Shown here: one piece after another, positions 8,750-17,090 of the stretch
How positions within the stretch are numbered: position 1 is the stretch's first letter
Layout of the letters: every line of letters begins with the position of its first letter
From: an uncultured beta proteobacterium
GTDB lineage: Bacteria > Pseudomonadota > Gammaproteobacteria > Burkholderiales > SG8-39
Assembly: GCA_903928055.1 (NCBI GenBank)
Contig: CAIYPG010000129.1
Coordinates: 1 to 42,740 of the forward strand
DNA length: 42,740 nucleotides
Direction of reading: 5' to 3'
Position numbers and translations under genes: made by a program
The notes under the pieces: model-generated
Told to the model about the DNA's origin: nothing
Databases searched by the model: none
What the model saw: only the letters and a program-made list of their open reading frames with translations

Positions 8750-8794
8750 ACTGGCAATTTCGCAAATATGATTGATAGCTTGATTTCATCCATT

Positions 8795-8867
8795 GTCACC
8801 CCCGCGAAAGCGGGGATCCAGTGTCGTTCAGAAAAAGTCACTGGATTCCCGCCTTCGCGGGAATGAC
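8795..8867. repeat. REP-like inverted repeat pair between rapZ and ubiX
   Basis: Two 29-bp arms (8795-8823 and 8839-8867) are inverted copies with about four mismatches, built around CCCCGCGAAAGCGGGG and TTCCCGCCTTCGCGGGAA. Each arm is also a small hairpin. A third copy of the right-hand arm occurs at 38665-38692. This matches the widespread intergenic repeat seen in many proteobacterial chromosomes. It may also end rapZ transcripts, though no U-tract follows. Confidence 0.8.
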
Positions 8868-8918
8868 GGTTTTTTAAATCCCGATGCTCTCAATAGACTT
8901 CAGGATTTGCACCGCCTC

Positions 8919-9545
8919 ATGACCCTATCATCCGAACCAACACCCAGGACCGTCACGCTCGCCCTGACTGGCGCCTCCGGCATGGCCTACGGCCTGCGAC
9001 TGCTGGAATGCCTGCTCGCCGCAGGCGTGAACGTCCACCTGCTCTACTCGCAGGCCGCGCACATCGTCGCCAAGCAGGAACTCGACCTCACGCTGCCGGC
9101 ACGCGCGTCCGAAGCCGAGCAACAGTTCACCGCACGTTACAACGCCAGGCCGGGACAACTCCGGGTGTTCGGCAAGGAGGACTGGTTCGCACCGGTCGCC
9201 TCCGGTTCCAATCCGGCCGATGCCATGGTGATCTGCCCCTGTTCCATGGGAACGCTCGCCGCGGTCGCAGCCGGGCTTGCCGACAACCTCATTGAGCGCG
9301 CCGCCGATGTGATGCTCAAGGAGGGCCGCAAGCTGGTGCTGGTGCCGCGCGAGACGCCGCTGTCGGTAATCCACCTCGAGAACATGCTGCGGCTGGCGCG
9401 CGCCGGTGCCGTGATACTGCCTGCGAACCCCGGCTTCTATCACCAGCCGCAGGCGGTGAGCGACATCGTCGATTTCCTCGTCGCCCGTATCCTCGACCAG
9501 CTCGGCGTGAAACACGAACTGATGGCGCGCTGGGGCAGGACATGA
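8919..9545 (+). CDS. ubiX: Flavin prenyltransferase UbiX
   Basis: Makes prenylated FMN, the cofactor of UbiD-type decarboxylases used in ubiquinone synthesis and aromatic acid metabolism. The 208 residues show the N-terminal nucleotide-binding TGASGMAYGLRLL, PCSMGTLAAVAAGLADNLIERAADV, LVLVPRETPLSVIHLENM and PANPGFYHQPQAVSDIVDF, all characteristic. ATG 8919 is chosen since upstream in-frame codons run through the intergenic repeat. The stop overlaps the next gene (ATGA). No ubiD is in the window. Confidence 0.95.
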   Translation: MTLSSEPTPRTVTLALTGASGMAYGLRLLECLLAAGVNVHLLYSQAAHIVAKQELDLTLPARASEAEQQFTARYNARPGQLRVFGKEDWFAPVASGSNPADAMVICPCSMGTLAAVAAGLADNLIERAADVMLKEGRKLVLVPRETPLSVIHLENMLRLARAGAVILPANPGFYHQPQAVSDIVDFLVARILDQLGVKHELMARWGRT

Positions 9546-10177
9546 GCGTCGGCGCGGACGGCGGCAGTATCAGCACCGAGCGCACACCGATCTTTCCGCT
9601 TGGCACCGTGCTGTTCCCCGGCGGCCTGCTGCCGCTGCGCATCTTCGAGGCGCGTTACATGGACATGGCACGCGACTGCCTGAAACGCCAGCGGCCCTTT
9701 GGCGTGTGCCTGATCCGCGAAGGCCGCGAAGTGGGCGCTCCCGCCACACCCGAGCCGATTGGCTGCCTTGCCCGCATCATCGATTGCGACATGCAACAGC
9801 TTGGCGTGCTGCAGGTCATGACGCACGGCGGGGAGCGTTTCCGCATCCTCGACAGCAACGTGAATGCTCAGGGCCTGATCTCTGCCGACATCGAGATGCT
9901 GCCCGATGAGCCCGATCTCGCACTGCCGGAAGAGTTCGCCGCCTGCCAGCGCCTGCTCGAGATGGTGGTGAAGGATCAGGGAGACGAGGTTTTCGCCGCG
10001 CCGCACCGTTTCGATGACGCGGTCTGGGTGGGATACCGGCTGTCGGAAATCCTGCCCGCACCGCCGGCGGCGAAACAGAAGCTCCTGGAACTCGAGGACA
10101 GCCTGTCACGGCTGTCCATCCTGCAACGCTTCCTGGAGCAGCACGGCATCGGAGCGGCACCGGACGGACAGCAATAA
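9542..10177 (+). CDS. Lon N-terminal (substrate-binding) domain protein
   Basis: A 211-residue stand-alone LON_substr_bdg (PF02190-like) protein, with no ATPase or protease domain. The start IFPLGTVLFPGGLLPLRIFEARYMDM is the family hallmark, followed by a beta-rich region and a helical C-terminal half (RLLEMVVKDQ and LSRLSILQRFLEQH). Such proteins are common beside housekeeping genes in proteobacteria; their role is not settled. The 4-bp overlap with ubiX indicates co-transcription. It converges on mutY across an AT-rich gap. Confidence 0.88.
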   Translation: MSVGADGGSISTERTPIFPLGTVLFPGGLLPLRIFEARYMDMARDCLKRQRPFGVCLIREGREVGAPATPEPIGCLARIIDCDMQQLGVLQVMTHGGERFRILDSNVNAQGLISADIEMLPDEPDLALPEEFAACQRLLEMVVKDQGDEVFAAPHRFDDAVWVGYRLSEILPAPPAAKQKLLELEDSLSRLSILQRFLEQHGIGAAPDGQQ

Positions 10178-10282
10178 TATTGTCAATATTGTGTTTGATA
10201 CATTGATTTACGCGTTTTTACAGAAAAATTATTATCATGGTCAATATCAAATAGTAATCCTGGCATCTACGGTGTGATTCTT

Positions 10283-10335
10283 TCCCTCATCCCCGGCCCT
10301 TCTCCCCTAGGGAGAAGGGAGAAAAGCCGCTCTCC
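10283..10335. repeat. Palindromic repeat (CCCTCATCCCC/CTTCTCCC family)
   Basis: Contains the near-palindrome CTTCTCCCCTAGGGAGAAG and begins CCCTCATCCCCGGCCCTTCTC. Related copies occur near 19899-19940, 25364-25551 and 28252-28408. This copy runs into the end of mutY and provides its last codons and stop. The 100 bp to its left (10178-10282) is distinctly AT-rich, with small direct repeats of CAATATT, and has no gene. Confidence 0.75.
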
Positions 10336-11468
10336 AGTTGCTTCAGCAGTTTCCTCACCGGCGTCGGCACTGCAGCCTTCTCGGCATCATTCGGCGTCAT
10401 CCACAGCGTCCCGCCTGACTGGACACCCGGCCGGGGCTTTCCGACACTGCACAGCAGCGGAGTGATCTGAAGGCGGAAATGCGTGAAGGTGTGCGCAAAC
10501 GGCGCCAGCCGCTCGGTCTTCATCAACTTGCAGCCGAAGCGCTCTGCGCATGCGACCTCGACATCGGCCTCAGTTGCCACCTTGCCTTCCACTTCCGGAA
10601 ACGACCACAGTCCGCCCCAGATGCCCGTGCCCGGGCGTTTCTCCAGCAGGATCTCATCCTCGCGCATCAGGATAAGCATCACCGTTTCGCGTTCAGGCAC
10701 CGCCTTGCGCGGCCGCGGCGACGGAAACCCCAGCACGTTGTCCTGCGCCAGAGCAACGCAGGTGTCCTTCACCGGACAGCGATCGCACTCGGGCTTGCGC
10801 GTGCACACCGTCGCACCCAGGTCCATCAGCGCCTGGGTGTAGCGCGCCACGCCGCGCTCGGGCAGCAGCGATTCGGCGCGCGCCCAGAGTTGTTCGGCCA
10901 CCTTGCCGTCACCGGGAAAACCTGCAACTGCGAAATGCCGCGCCAGCACGCGCTTGACGTTGCCATCGAGGATGGCCTCGCGTGCTTCAAAGGCAAAGGC
11001 GGCGATGGCCGCCGCTGTCGAGCGCCCCAGGCCCGGCAACGCCTCCAGCAACTCGCGCTGCTCCGGGAATTTTCCGCCATGCACTTCCATCACCTGCTGC
11101 GCGGCTCGATGCAGGTTGCGAGCCCGTGAGTAATAGCCGAGGCCGCTCCACAGGCGCAGCACATCGTCCTCATCGGCGCGCGCCAGGCTCGCCACATCGG
11201 GAAAGTGCTCAAGGAATTTCAGGTAATAGGGAATGACCGTTCCCACCTGGGTCTGCTGCAGCATGATTTCCGACAGCCAGATGCGGTAGGGATTGCGCGT
11301 GTTCTGCCAGGGCAGGTCGTTGCGGCCGTGAACCGTCTGCCAGGCAATCAGCCGCGTGGCGAACGTGGTATCTGCAGGGTATTCGGGCAGCGCCTGCGAC
11401 GATGCAGGTGCCTTTCCCCGGGTCGCGCGCCGGGTCGTACGCCGGGTCGTACTTATGGGGGGCTTCAC
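10287..11468 (-). CDS. mutY: Adenine DNA glycosylase MutY
   Basis: Removes adenine mispaired with 8-oxoguanine. The 393 residues show catalytic Glu67 in LSEIMLQQTQV, the helix-hairpin-helix LPGLGRSTAAAIAAFAF with Asp168 in AILDGNVKRVLAR, an iron-sulfur cysteine set (Cys222, 228, 231, 237) and a C-terminal NUDIX-like 8-oxoG recognition domain (about 255-380). The start is GTG, overlapping asmA by 4 bp; the first about 30 residues are Arg/Thr-rich and unconserved. Two oddities: the first cysteine gap is five residues rather than the usual six, and the last about 13 residues come from an intergenic repeat. Confidence 0.94.
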   Translation of the reverse strand: MKPPISTTRRTTRRATRGKAPASSQALPEYPADTTFATRLIAWQTVHGRNDLPWQNTRNPYRIWLSEIMLQQTQVGTVIPYYLKFLEHFPDVASLARADEDDVLRLWSGLGYYSRARNLHRAAQQVMEVHGGKFPEQRELLEALPGLGRSTAAAIAAFAFEAREAILDGNVKRVLARHFAVAGFPGDGKVAEQLWARAESLLPERGVARYTQALMDLGATVCTRKPECDRCPVKDTCVALAQDNVLGFPSPRPRKAVPERETVMLILMREDEILLEKRPGTGIWGGLWSFPEVEGKVATEADVEVACAERFGCKLMKTERLAPFAHTFTHFRLQITPLLCSVGKPRPGVQSGGTLWMTPNDAEKAAVPTPVRKLLKQLESGFSPFSLGEKGRG

Positions 11469-13306
11469 CGCTTGAACAGGCTCTTCAACTTGTCCTGCAC
11501 GCCATCCTTCAGTTTTTCCTCGACCTTCTGCTTCACGGCGTCGGTGGCGATGCTGCCGAACTCGATGCGGTACTTCACCGCATCGAACGGGCCGGAGAGT
11601 CGCACCGGAATGGTCAGGCCGGCGAGCGACTCGAGGTCCTTGCCGCCCTGCCCGCCCGAGGTATTCACCACTGCAGCCTTTGCCAGGTAGTTGAGGTTGC
11701 CCGCGCCGATGTCGATGTCGCCCGCGCCACCCAATCGGAGGAAAGGCGCCTTCGCCGACAGGTCGTCGTTGTGCGCCACGCCGTTGCGGATCACGAAGCT
11801 CGCGGCAAACTCGCTGAAGTCGGTCTTGTCACCGCCGGAAGCATTCTGTTCCTGCGCCGACTTCGAGCCGAGCATGGACTTGGCCTTGCGAAAGGTTTCG
11901 GCGAGGTTGATGCCCTTGATTGCGCCGTCATCCAGGCGCAGCGAAGCATTGCCGCCCAGCGCGCGCTTCAGCGCGCCGACAGTCTGGCCTGCGGTCTGCA
12001 CATCCAGCGCGACATTGCCGCGGCCTTCCAGCGCATCGCGACCCATGGCATCGCGCAGCAACGGACCGATGTTGACGCCGGTGAGTTGCTGCTTCAGTGC
12101 AAACTGGTTCTGGTTGGCGTTGACACTGACATTGCCGGCCAGCGTGCCTCCATACAGCGATGCTGCAACCGGATTGAGATCCACCCGTCCGCCCAAGGCA
12201 CGCAGGCCGACGCGCGCCTTCTCGATTTTCAGTTTCGCCACGGTCAAGAGGCCGATGCGCACCTCGCCGTTGAGGTTCAGCCCCTTGAGCCCGGACAGAT
12301 CAATGTTCGGCTCGACCGACGGCCTGGCCGCAGTGCCACCGGTCGCATTGCCTGTATTGCCTGTGCCAGGGCCCGCAGGCTTCTGCTGTCCTGCATAGTG
12401 GTCCAGGTCCAGGCGGTCGATGTCGGCATCAAAGCGGATCGCCGCCGGTGAAAACCCCTTCACTTCAAACTTCGTCTTTGCAGTGCTGTCCTCGAATTTT
12501 GCAGTCAGTTCTCCGGACGCAATCTCCTTACCCCAGTCTGCGGCCAGCTTGCCGGCCAGCGTCAGCGAAAACGGCTTGGGCGCACTGGGCACTTCGCCAT
12601 TAAGCTTCACGGTGAGGTCGGACAGGCTTGCACTGTTCTGCGCAAGGTTCAGCAGATAGCCGCTTGCCACGTCGACCATGACGTCCAGCCCCTCGCCCTG
12701 GATGTGCGCCTTCAGGTCGAACTTGCCCGGCATACCTTCGGCAATCCGGCCGGTCGTGAGCTTCAGCGCAGAGATCTTCGTCTGCCTGCCTTCGCGCTCA
12801 TCGCGCAGGACCAGGCTGTCGGCGCTGACCTCGACACCGGCGATGTCCAGCTTGACGGAGGACGTAGCGGATTTTTCAGCGGGCTTGTCCTTGCGCTTTT
12901 CCTTGCCATCACCACCCGTCAAATCGTCAATGTTCGACTTGCCATCCTTGTGCGTCACCACTTCAGCCGTCAGCCCGGTCAGCACCACGCGATCCACCAC
13001 CGCCTGCCCGGACAGCAGCGGCATCAGCGCCAGCGACACCTTTGCCTCACCGAAGCCCGCAAAGGTCTTGCCGCCGCCCGCTTCGGATAATTGCGTCTTG
13101 CCGATCGAAACACCGAGCTTCGGGAAGAAGGTCAGTCCCAGCGGACCCTCGATCGTCAGCGTGCGGCCGGTCTTTTCCTTCACCAGTTCGATGAGTTCGG
13201 GTTTGTAGCGATCGGGCTTGAAGGTCAGGGCAAAAACTGCAATTCCAGCCACGGCCAGCGCAATCAATCCGCCCACCACCATCAACAGTATCTTCAGTGT
13301 TTTCAT
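11465..13306 (-). CDS. AsmA family protein
   Basis: A 613-residue inner-membrane-anchored protein. One N-terminal helix (about 5-27, LLMVVGGLIALAVAGIAVFAL) is followed by the AsmA signature KTGRTLTIEGPLGLTFFPKLGV, a charged Lys-rich segment (about 130-150), and a C-terminal AsmA-like repeat region (about 330-570, SLYGGTLAGNVSVNA, LRLDDGAIKGINL). The family is linked to lipid transport to, and integrity of, the outer membrane. It lies between a 5'-nucleotidase and mutY, overlapping each by 4 bp, so the three form one transcription unit. Confidence 0.9.
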   Translation of the reverse strand: MKTLKILLMVVGGLIALAVAGIAVFALTFKPDRYKPELIELVKEKTGRTLTIEGPLGLTFFPKLGVSIGKTQLSEAGGGKTFAGFGEAKVSLALMPLLSGQAVVDRVVLTGLTAEVVTHKDGKSNIDDLTGGDGKEKRKDKPAEKSATSSVKLDIAGVEVSADSLVLRDEREGRQTKISALKLTTGRIAEGMPGKFDLKAHIQGEGLDVMVDVASGYLLNLAQNSASLSDLTVKLNGEVPSAPKPFSLTLAGKLAADWGKEIASGELTAKFEDSTAKTKFEVKGFSPAAIRFDADIDRLDLDHYAGQQKPAGPGTGNTGNATGGTAARPSVEPNIDLSGLKGLNLNGEVRIGLLTVAKLKIEKARVGLRALGGRVDLNPVAASLYGGTLAGNVSVNANQNQFALKQQLTGVNIGPLLRDAMGRDALEGRGNVALDVQTAGQTVGALKRALGGNASLRLDDGAIKGINLAETFRKAKSMLGSKSAQEQNASGGDKTDFSEFAASFVIRNGVAHNDDLSAKAPFLRLGGAGDIDIGAGNLNYLAKAAVVNTSGGQGGKDLESLAGLTIPVRLSGPFDAVKYRIEFGSIATDAVKQKVEEKLKDGVQDKLKSLFKR

Positions 13307-14235
13307 TTCTTCTTCGTCTCCGCCTTTACCTCCGCTTTTACCTCATTCGCGACGCCAAACGGCACATGTCCCGATGCGACATGGCGCTGCGCCGACTCGA
13401 TGTGGCCGCGCTGGTCATCAAAATAGAAATCCGGCTCGAACTCGCGCAGGAAGGAACTCTTGTCCAGCCCACCGAGGAACATCGCCTCATCCACGCTGAT
13501 GTTCCAGTCCATCAGCGTGCGGATCGCGCGCTCGTGCGCCGGCGCGCTGCGTGCCGTCACCAGCGCCGTGCGGATGCGCATGGGCACATCCGACCCGGCG
13601 GTCTGCAGGTGATGCAGCGCCTCCAGCAGCGGCTTGAACAACCCCGGCGGCAGCGGCCGGTTGGCATTCTTGGATTCATGGTCCTGAAAAGCCGTCAGGC
13701 CGTCCTGCTGATAGACGCGCTCGGCCTCGTCGCTGAACAGCACGCCGTCGCCGTCAAAGGCAATGCGCACTTCATCCGGATGCTGGGCCGCTGTTTTCGA
13801 GCGCGGATAAACGATTGCGGCCGGATAGCCCATGGCGATCGCCGAGCGCACGTCGGACTCGTTCATCGACAGGAACAGGTTGGCATCCAGTGAATTCAGG
13901 TAGCGATAGGGAGACCGGCCGCGCGTGAAGACGCCGCGTTCCACCGGCAGCCCGGCCTGCTTGGCCGAACGGAATACGCGCAAACCACTGACCGGGTCGT
14001 TCTTCGAGAGGATCACGACCTCCACGCGATGGGACGTGGCCGTGTTGAAGGACAGCAGCTTCTTGGCCAGCGGGAAGGCCGCGCCCTCGGGCGCAGGCAG
14101 GTCCAGACTGGCGAGCTGCAGGCCGGTGTACTTCTCCTCGCCCTCGCGCTCGAAAACCTCGTTTTCCTTCTCGAAATCAAACAGCGCCCGTGAAGAAATG
14201 GCGACGACGAGTTTGCCTTCGAGGGATGCGGGCAT
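13303..14235 (-). CDS. Cytosolic 5'-nucleotidase family protein (PF06189-like)
   Basis: The 310 residues match the bacterial 5'-nucleotidase family related to eukaryotic cN-I: EGKLVVAISSRALFDFE at the N-terminus, VILSKNDP, FTRGRSPYRYLNSLDANLFLS, IAFDGDGVLFSDEAE (a DxD-type acidic motif) and FLGGLDKSSFLREFEPDFYFDDQ. No signal peptide is seen, so it should act in the cytoplasm on nucleoside monophosphates. The C-terminus is Lys/Glu-rich. It is the first gene of the leftward nucleotidase-asmA-mutY unit. Confidence 0.88.
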   Translation of the reverse strand: MPASLEGKLVVAISSRALFDFEKENEVFEREGEEKYTGLQLASLDLPAPEGAAFPLAKKLLSFNTATSHRVEVVILSKNDPVSGLRVFRSAKQAGLPVERGVFTRGRSPYRYLNSLDANLFLSMNESDVRSAIAMGYPAAIVYPRSKTAAQHPDEVRIAFDGDGVLFSDEAERVYQQDGLTAFQDHESKNANRPLPPGLFKPLLEALHHLQTAGSDVPMRIRTALVTARSAPAHERAIRTLMDWNISVDEAMFLGGLDKSSFLREFEPDFYFDDQRGHIESAQRHVASGHVPFGVANEVKAEVKAETKKK

Positions 14236-14581
14236 GGATGCAGTGCTTTGATGGCGACGCTGGAAGTGTAACCGACATGCCCCATCCCGGATTCGGATAT
14301 GGGAACGTTGCCCGGATATGCAGCGCGGCGTATTCTACGTCGGCCCCTGAGGTTCGAATGAACCCCGGACAGGCATCCAAAAGAAAAAGCCCGCGCCTGG
14401 CATCCCGTATCCGGTCTGACCCGGGGACATCCTGCATGAGATCCCGGAAAGAGCTGGAGAGCGCTCGACTCGATACGGCGGACAGGCGGACCGGGAAATC
14501 AGTGCCCGGGTTCGCGCAATCCCCTTCATCAAGGGAACGCCGGCCCGGACTCTTCGCACCTTCGTACAACTGGAGGAAGAC
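14236..14581. other. 346-bp intergenic region without a recognised feature
   Basis: Divergent gap between the 5'-nucleotidase and a Bug receptor. I see no credible gene, RNA, repeat or strong promoter. Only GGAGGA at about 14571-14576, the ribosome site of the receptor gene, stands out. Confidence 0.6.
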
Positions 14582-15622
14582 ATGCAGGCAATCGCAACCC
14601 GTTCACGTTTCATGAAACTGACCGCAGCACTATGCCCCGCGGGCATCGCGCTCGCCACGACACTCATCGCAACCCTTACGGCGGGACTGGCGCACGCGCA
14701 AAAGCCGCCCGGACTGCCCGGTGGCTATCCCGCCAAGCCGGTACGCGTCGTCATCGGCACCGCACCCGGCGGCAGCACCGATTTCCTGGGCCGCATGGTC
14801 TACGGCAAGATCGCCGAAAAATGGGGCGCCACTTTTGTCATGGAGAACGTGAGCGCCGTGGCCGGCGGCGTCGTTGCGCTCGACCAGGTCCTGAAAATAC
14901 CCGCCGATGGATACACGCTGCTGGTGTGCTCGGGCAGCACCTTCCAGGGCGCCATGTACACGCACAAGGTGACCTATGACGTGCGCAAGGTGTTCGCGCC
15001 CATCGTCCAGTTTACGGTCTCGCCGCTGGTCATGGCCACCTCGTCGGAGTTGCCGGTGAACAACATCAAGGAACTGATTGCGCTTGCCAAGAGCAAGCCC
15101 GGCCAGCTCAACATCGCCACCTCGGGCATCGGCTCCTCGGCCCACCTCGCGGGCGAGCTGTTCAACCTGATGGCCGGCGTCGAAATGGTCAGCATCCCCT
15201 ACAAGGGCGTGGGGCCGGGCGTGACCGACACCATCGCCGGGCGCACCCAGGTCACCTTCGGCACCTCCGTCGCGCTGCTGCCGCAGATCCGCGCCGGCAA
15301 GCTCAAGCTGATGGGCATCACCTCGCCCAACCGCATGTCCACGCTGCCCGACGTGCCGACCATCGCCGAAAGCGGCGTGCCCGGATATGCCTACATCGGC
15401 TGGATCGGATCAGTGGCCCGTACCGGCGTGCCGCAGCCCATCCTGGAAGCGCTCAATCGCGAGGGCGTCGCCATCCTCAAGTCGCCCGAAGTGCAGAAAG
15501 CGCTCGCTGCCGACGGCTCGCAGGCCGCCTACGCGAACACCGAAGAATTCCGGGAGGAAATCGCCACCGCCCTGGCCCGCGCCGAACGGCTCATCAAGGA
15601 ACGGAACCTTGTCCTGAACTGA
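14582..15622 (+). CDS. Bug/TctC-family extracytoplasmic solute receptor (copy 1)
   Basis: Bug proteins bind small organic acids in the periplasm and deliver them to tripartite tricarboxylate transporters or signal their presence. The 346 residues have a signal peptide ending near GLAHAQ (about residue 39), then YPAKPVRVVIGTAPGGSTDF, the domain-hinge block PADGYTLLVCSGS, SIPYKGVGPG and LPDVPTIAESGVPGY, all family hallmarks. An internal Met at residue 11 is an alternative start; ATG 14582 is favoured by GGAGGA upstream. It is a single-gene unit ending at a strong terminator. The ligand is unknown. Confidence 0.92.
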   Translation: MQAIATRSRFMKLTAALCPAGIALATTLIATLTAGLAHAQKPPGLPGGYPAKPVRVVIGTAPGGSTDFLGRMVYGKIAEKWGATFVMENVSAVAGGVVALDQVLKIPADGYTLLVCSGSTFQGAMYTHKVTYDVRKVFAPIVQFTVSPLVMATSSELPVNNIKELIALAKSKPGQLNIATSGIGSSAHLAGELFNLMAGVEMVSIPYKGVGPGVTDTIAGRTQVTFGTSVALLPQIRAGKLKLMGITSPNRMSTLPDVPTIAESGVPGYAYIGWIGSVARTGVPQPILEALNREGVAILKSPEVQKALAADGSQAAYANTEEFREEIATALARAERLIKERNLVLN

Positions 15623-15644
15623 ACCCCACAAGCGCTCAAAAACA

Positions 15645-15668
15645 AAAAGGCCCCGCGAGGGGCCTTTT
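15645..15668. terminator. Bidirectional intrinsic terminator
   Basis: A perfect 10-bp stem AAAAGGCCCC / GGGGCCTTTT with a GCGA loop. On the plus strand it lies 22 bp after the Bug receptor stop. On the minus strand it follows tRNA-Gly, and the A-rich left flank (AAAAACAAAAA) becomes a U-tract. It can therefore serve both converging transcripts. Confidence 0.9.
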
Positions 15669-15674
15669 GTATTC

Positions 15675-15748
15675 TGGAGCGGGTAAAGGGAATCGAACCC
15701 TTGTCTAAAGCTTGGGAAGCTTTCGTTCTACCATTGAACTACACCCGC
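15675..15748 (-). tRNA. tRNA-Gly (anticodon CCC)
   Basis: On the minus strand 74 nt fold as a tRNA: acceptor stem GCGGGTG with TACCCGC (one G-U pair), D-arm GTTCAATGGTAGAAC, anticodon stem AAAGC/GCTTT around the loop TTCCCAA (anticodon CCC), T-arm with GGTTCGATTCC, discriminator T and an encoded CCA (15675-15677). It reads codon GGG. A bidirectional terminator follows and a TATAAT box precedes it. Confidence 0.96.
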
Positions 15749-15759
15749 GATAAGCGTTG

Positions 15760-15765
15760 ATTATA
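15760..15765 (-). promoter_or_regulatory. -10 box for tRNA-Gly
   Basis: On the minus strand a perfect TATAAT lies 11 nt before the mature tRNA 5' end. The expected -35 position reads TTTCAG, a weak match to consensus. Position and consensus quality fit a constitutive stable-RNA promoter. Confidence 0.55.
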
Positions 15766-15991
15766 GTGGGTTTTTCGACGGCCTGAAATGCTCTCGATTG
15801 CAGGCGGTGGGGGCGTTACTGCCCTGGTGTGATGGCTGTGATATCGAACCGATGCCCGCCTGTTACCCTGCTCTGAGCAGAGCGTCGATGCACGGTTGAC
15901 CACATCAGGGTGCGCAGATAGAGTCCGGCGCGGGCGGAAGTCGTTTGCATTTCCGGTTCGCTTTGCAGTATTGATCGGTTAGGGCAGCAGC

Positions 15992-16843
15992 ATGGAGCAC
16001 GGGCAGGCGAGCAAGACGGCGATGCGGGTGGCGATGCGTCGCGCGGCACACCAGATGATCGATCGCCCGTTGGTCCTTGATGACGCGTCGGCGGTGAAGA
16101 TCGTGGCACCACTGCTGGCCCTGGGCGGACACAATTACGAGATCAAGCGATCCAAGCATGCCGTATCGAAGGCGTTCCGCTCCTACATGGTCGGGCGCAG
16201 CCGGTATTCCGAGGATGAACTGGCGCGGGCAGTCGAGTGCGGTGTGCGGCAGTACGTGGTGCTCGGCGCAGGACTGGATACCTTTGGTTGCCGCAATGCG
16301 CACCCGGATCTGCAGGTGTATGAGGTTGACTTCCCAGCAACACAGCAGTGGAAGCGGGACTTGCTGCAGCGGGCCGGCATTGCCGTCCCAGCCAACCTGC
16401 ATTTCGTGCCGGCGGATTTCGACAGCATGGATCTGCCGGATGCGTTGGGTGCAGCCGGCTTCGACCGGAACCGGCCGGCATTCTTCAGTTGGCTCGGCGT
16501 GACGATGTATCTGACACTGGGCGGATTCCGCCGGATCATGGCGGCTATCGGCAGCGGTCCGGGCGGCAGCGCGGTGAGCTTTGATTTCCTGATGCCGCGC
16601 GAAGCGCTTCCTGCATGCGAACAAATCACCCTGGATGGTCTGGCGAAGCGCGTCGCTGCGGCAGGGGAGCCGTTGACGCTTTTACTGGCCGAAGAAGAAA
16701 TCGCCCGGGAATGCAGGCAGGCGGGGTTTGAACGCTGGGAGTTTCTCGATGCCGCGGCGCTGAACCGGCGGTATTTTGCAGGGCGGACGGATGGCCTGGG
16801 CTTGGTGCCCGGCGCGGCACGACTGGCCACTGCCTGGAAGTGA
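15992..16843 (+). CDS. Class I SAM-dependent methyltransferase (leucine carboxyl methyltransferase-like)
   Basis: The 283 residues match the bacterial branch of the LCM family (PF04072/TIGR00027 type). Visible blocks are FRSYMVGRSRYSEDELARAV, the SAM-binding QYVVLGAGLDTFGCR (about 88-101), YEVDFPATQQWKRDLL, and SWLGVTMYLT. The substrate is not known for this branch; some members work in secondary metabolism. It stands alone, with about 240 bp of featureless sequence on each side, and has slightly different codon usage to its neighbours, which may point to acquisition. Methyltransferase is firm, substrate unknown. Confidence 0.88.
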   Translation: MEHGQASKTAMRVAMRRAAHQMIDRPLVLDDASAVKIVAPLLALGGHNYEIKRSKHAVSKAFRSYMVGRSRYSEDELARAVECGVRQYVVLGAGLDTFGCRNAHPDLQVYEVDFPATQQWKRDLLQRAGIAVPANLHFVPADFDSMDLPDALGAAGFDRNRPAFFSWLGVTMYLTLGGFRRIMAAIGSGPGGSAVSFDFLMPREALPACEQITLDGLAKRVAAAGEPLTLLLAEEEIARECRQAGFERWEFLDAAALNRRYFAGRTDGLGLVPGAARLATAWK

Positions 16844-17090
16844 GCATGCAATCAGTATCTATTGCCCATTCAGGCTGTCGGTTAGTTCAGGCTGTTGTTT
16901 TTAAAAGATGGCCTGCCGGATAAATTGTAGCCACTCTCCAAGTTTCTACATGTTCATTGAGCTGGCGAAATGCTGTTCCTGGACTTCTGTAAAAAATTTC
17001 TCAAAGTCGCCCTGATGTTCATCAGTGCGGCATTCGCGTTCAAAGGCAATGCATCGGGACTGGCACTTGTCTGGTCACCAGGTCGCAAGC

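Noticed and set aside
8750..8918. Start of ubiX inside the REP-like repeat at 8793
   Set aside because: The extra residues are the translation of the repeat; the Rossmann start of the family begins just after 8919.
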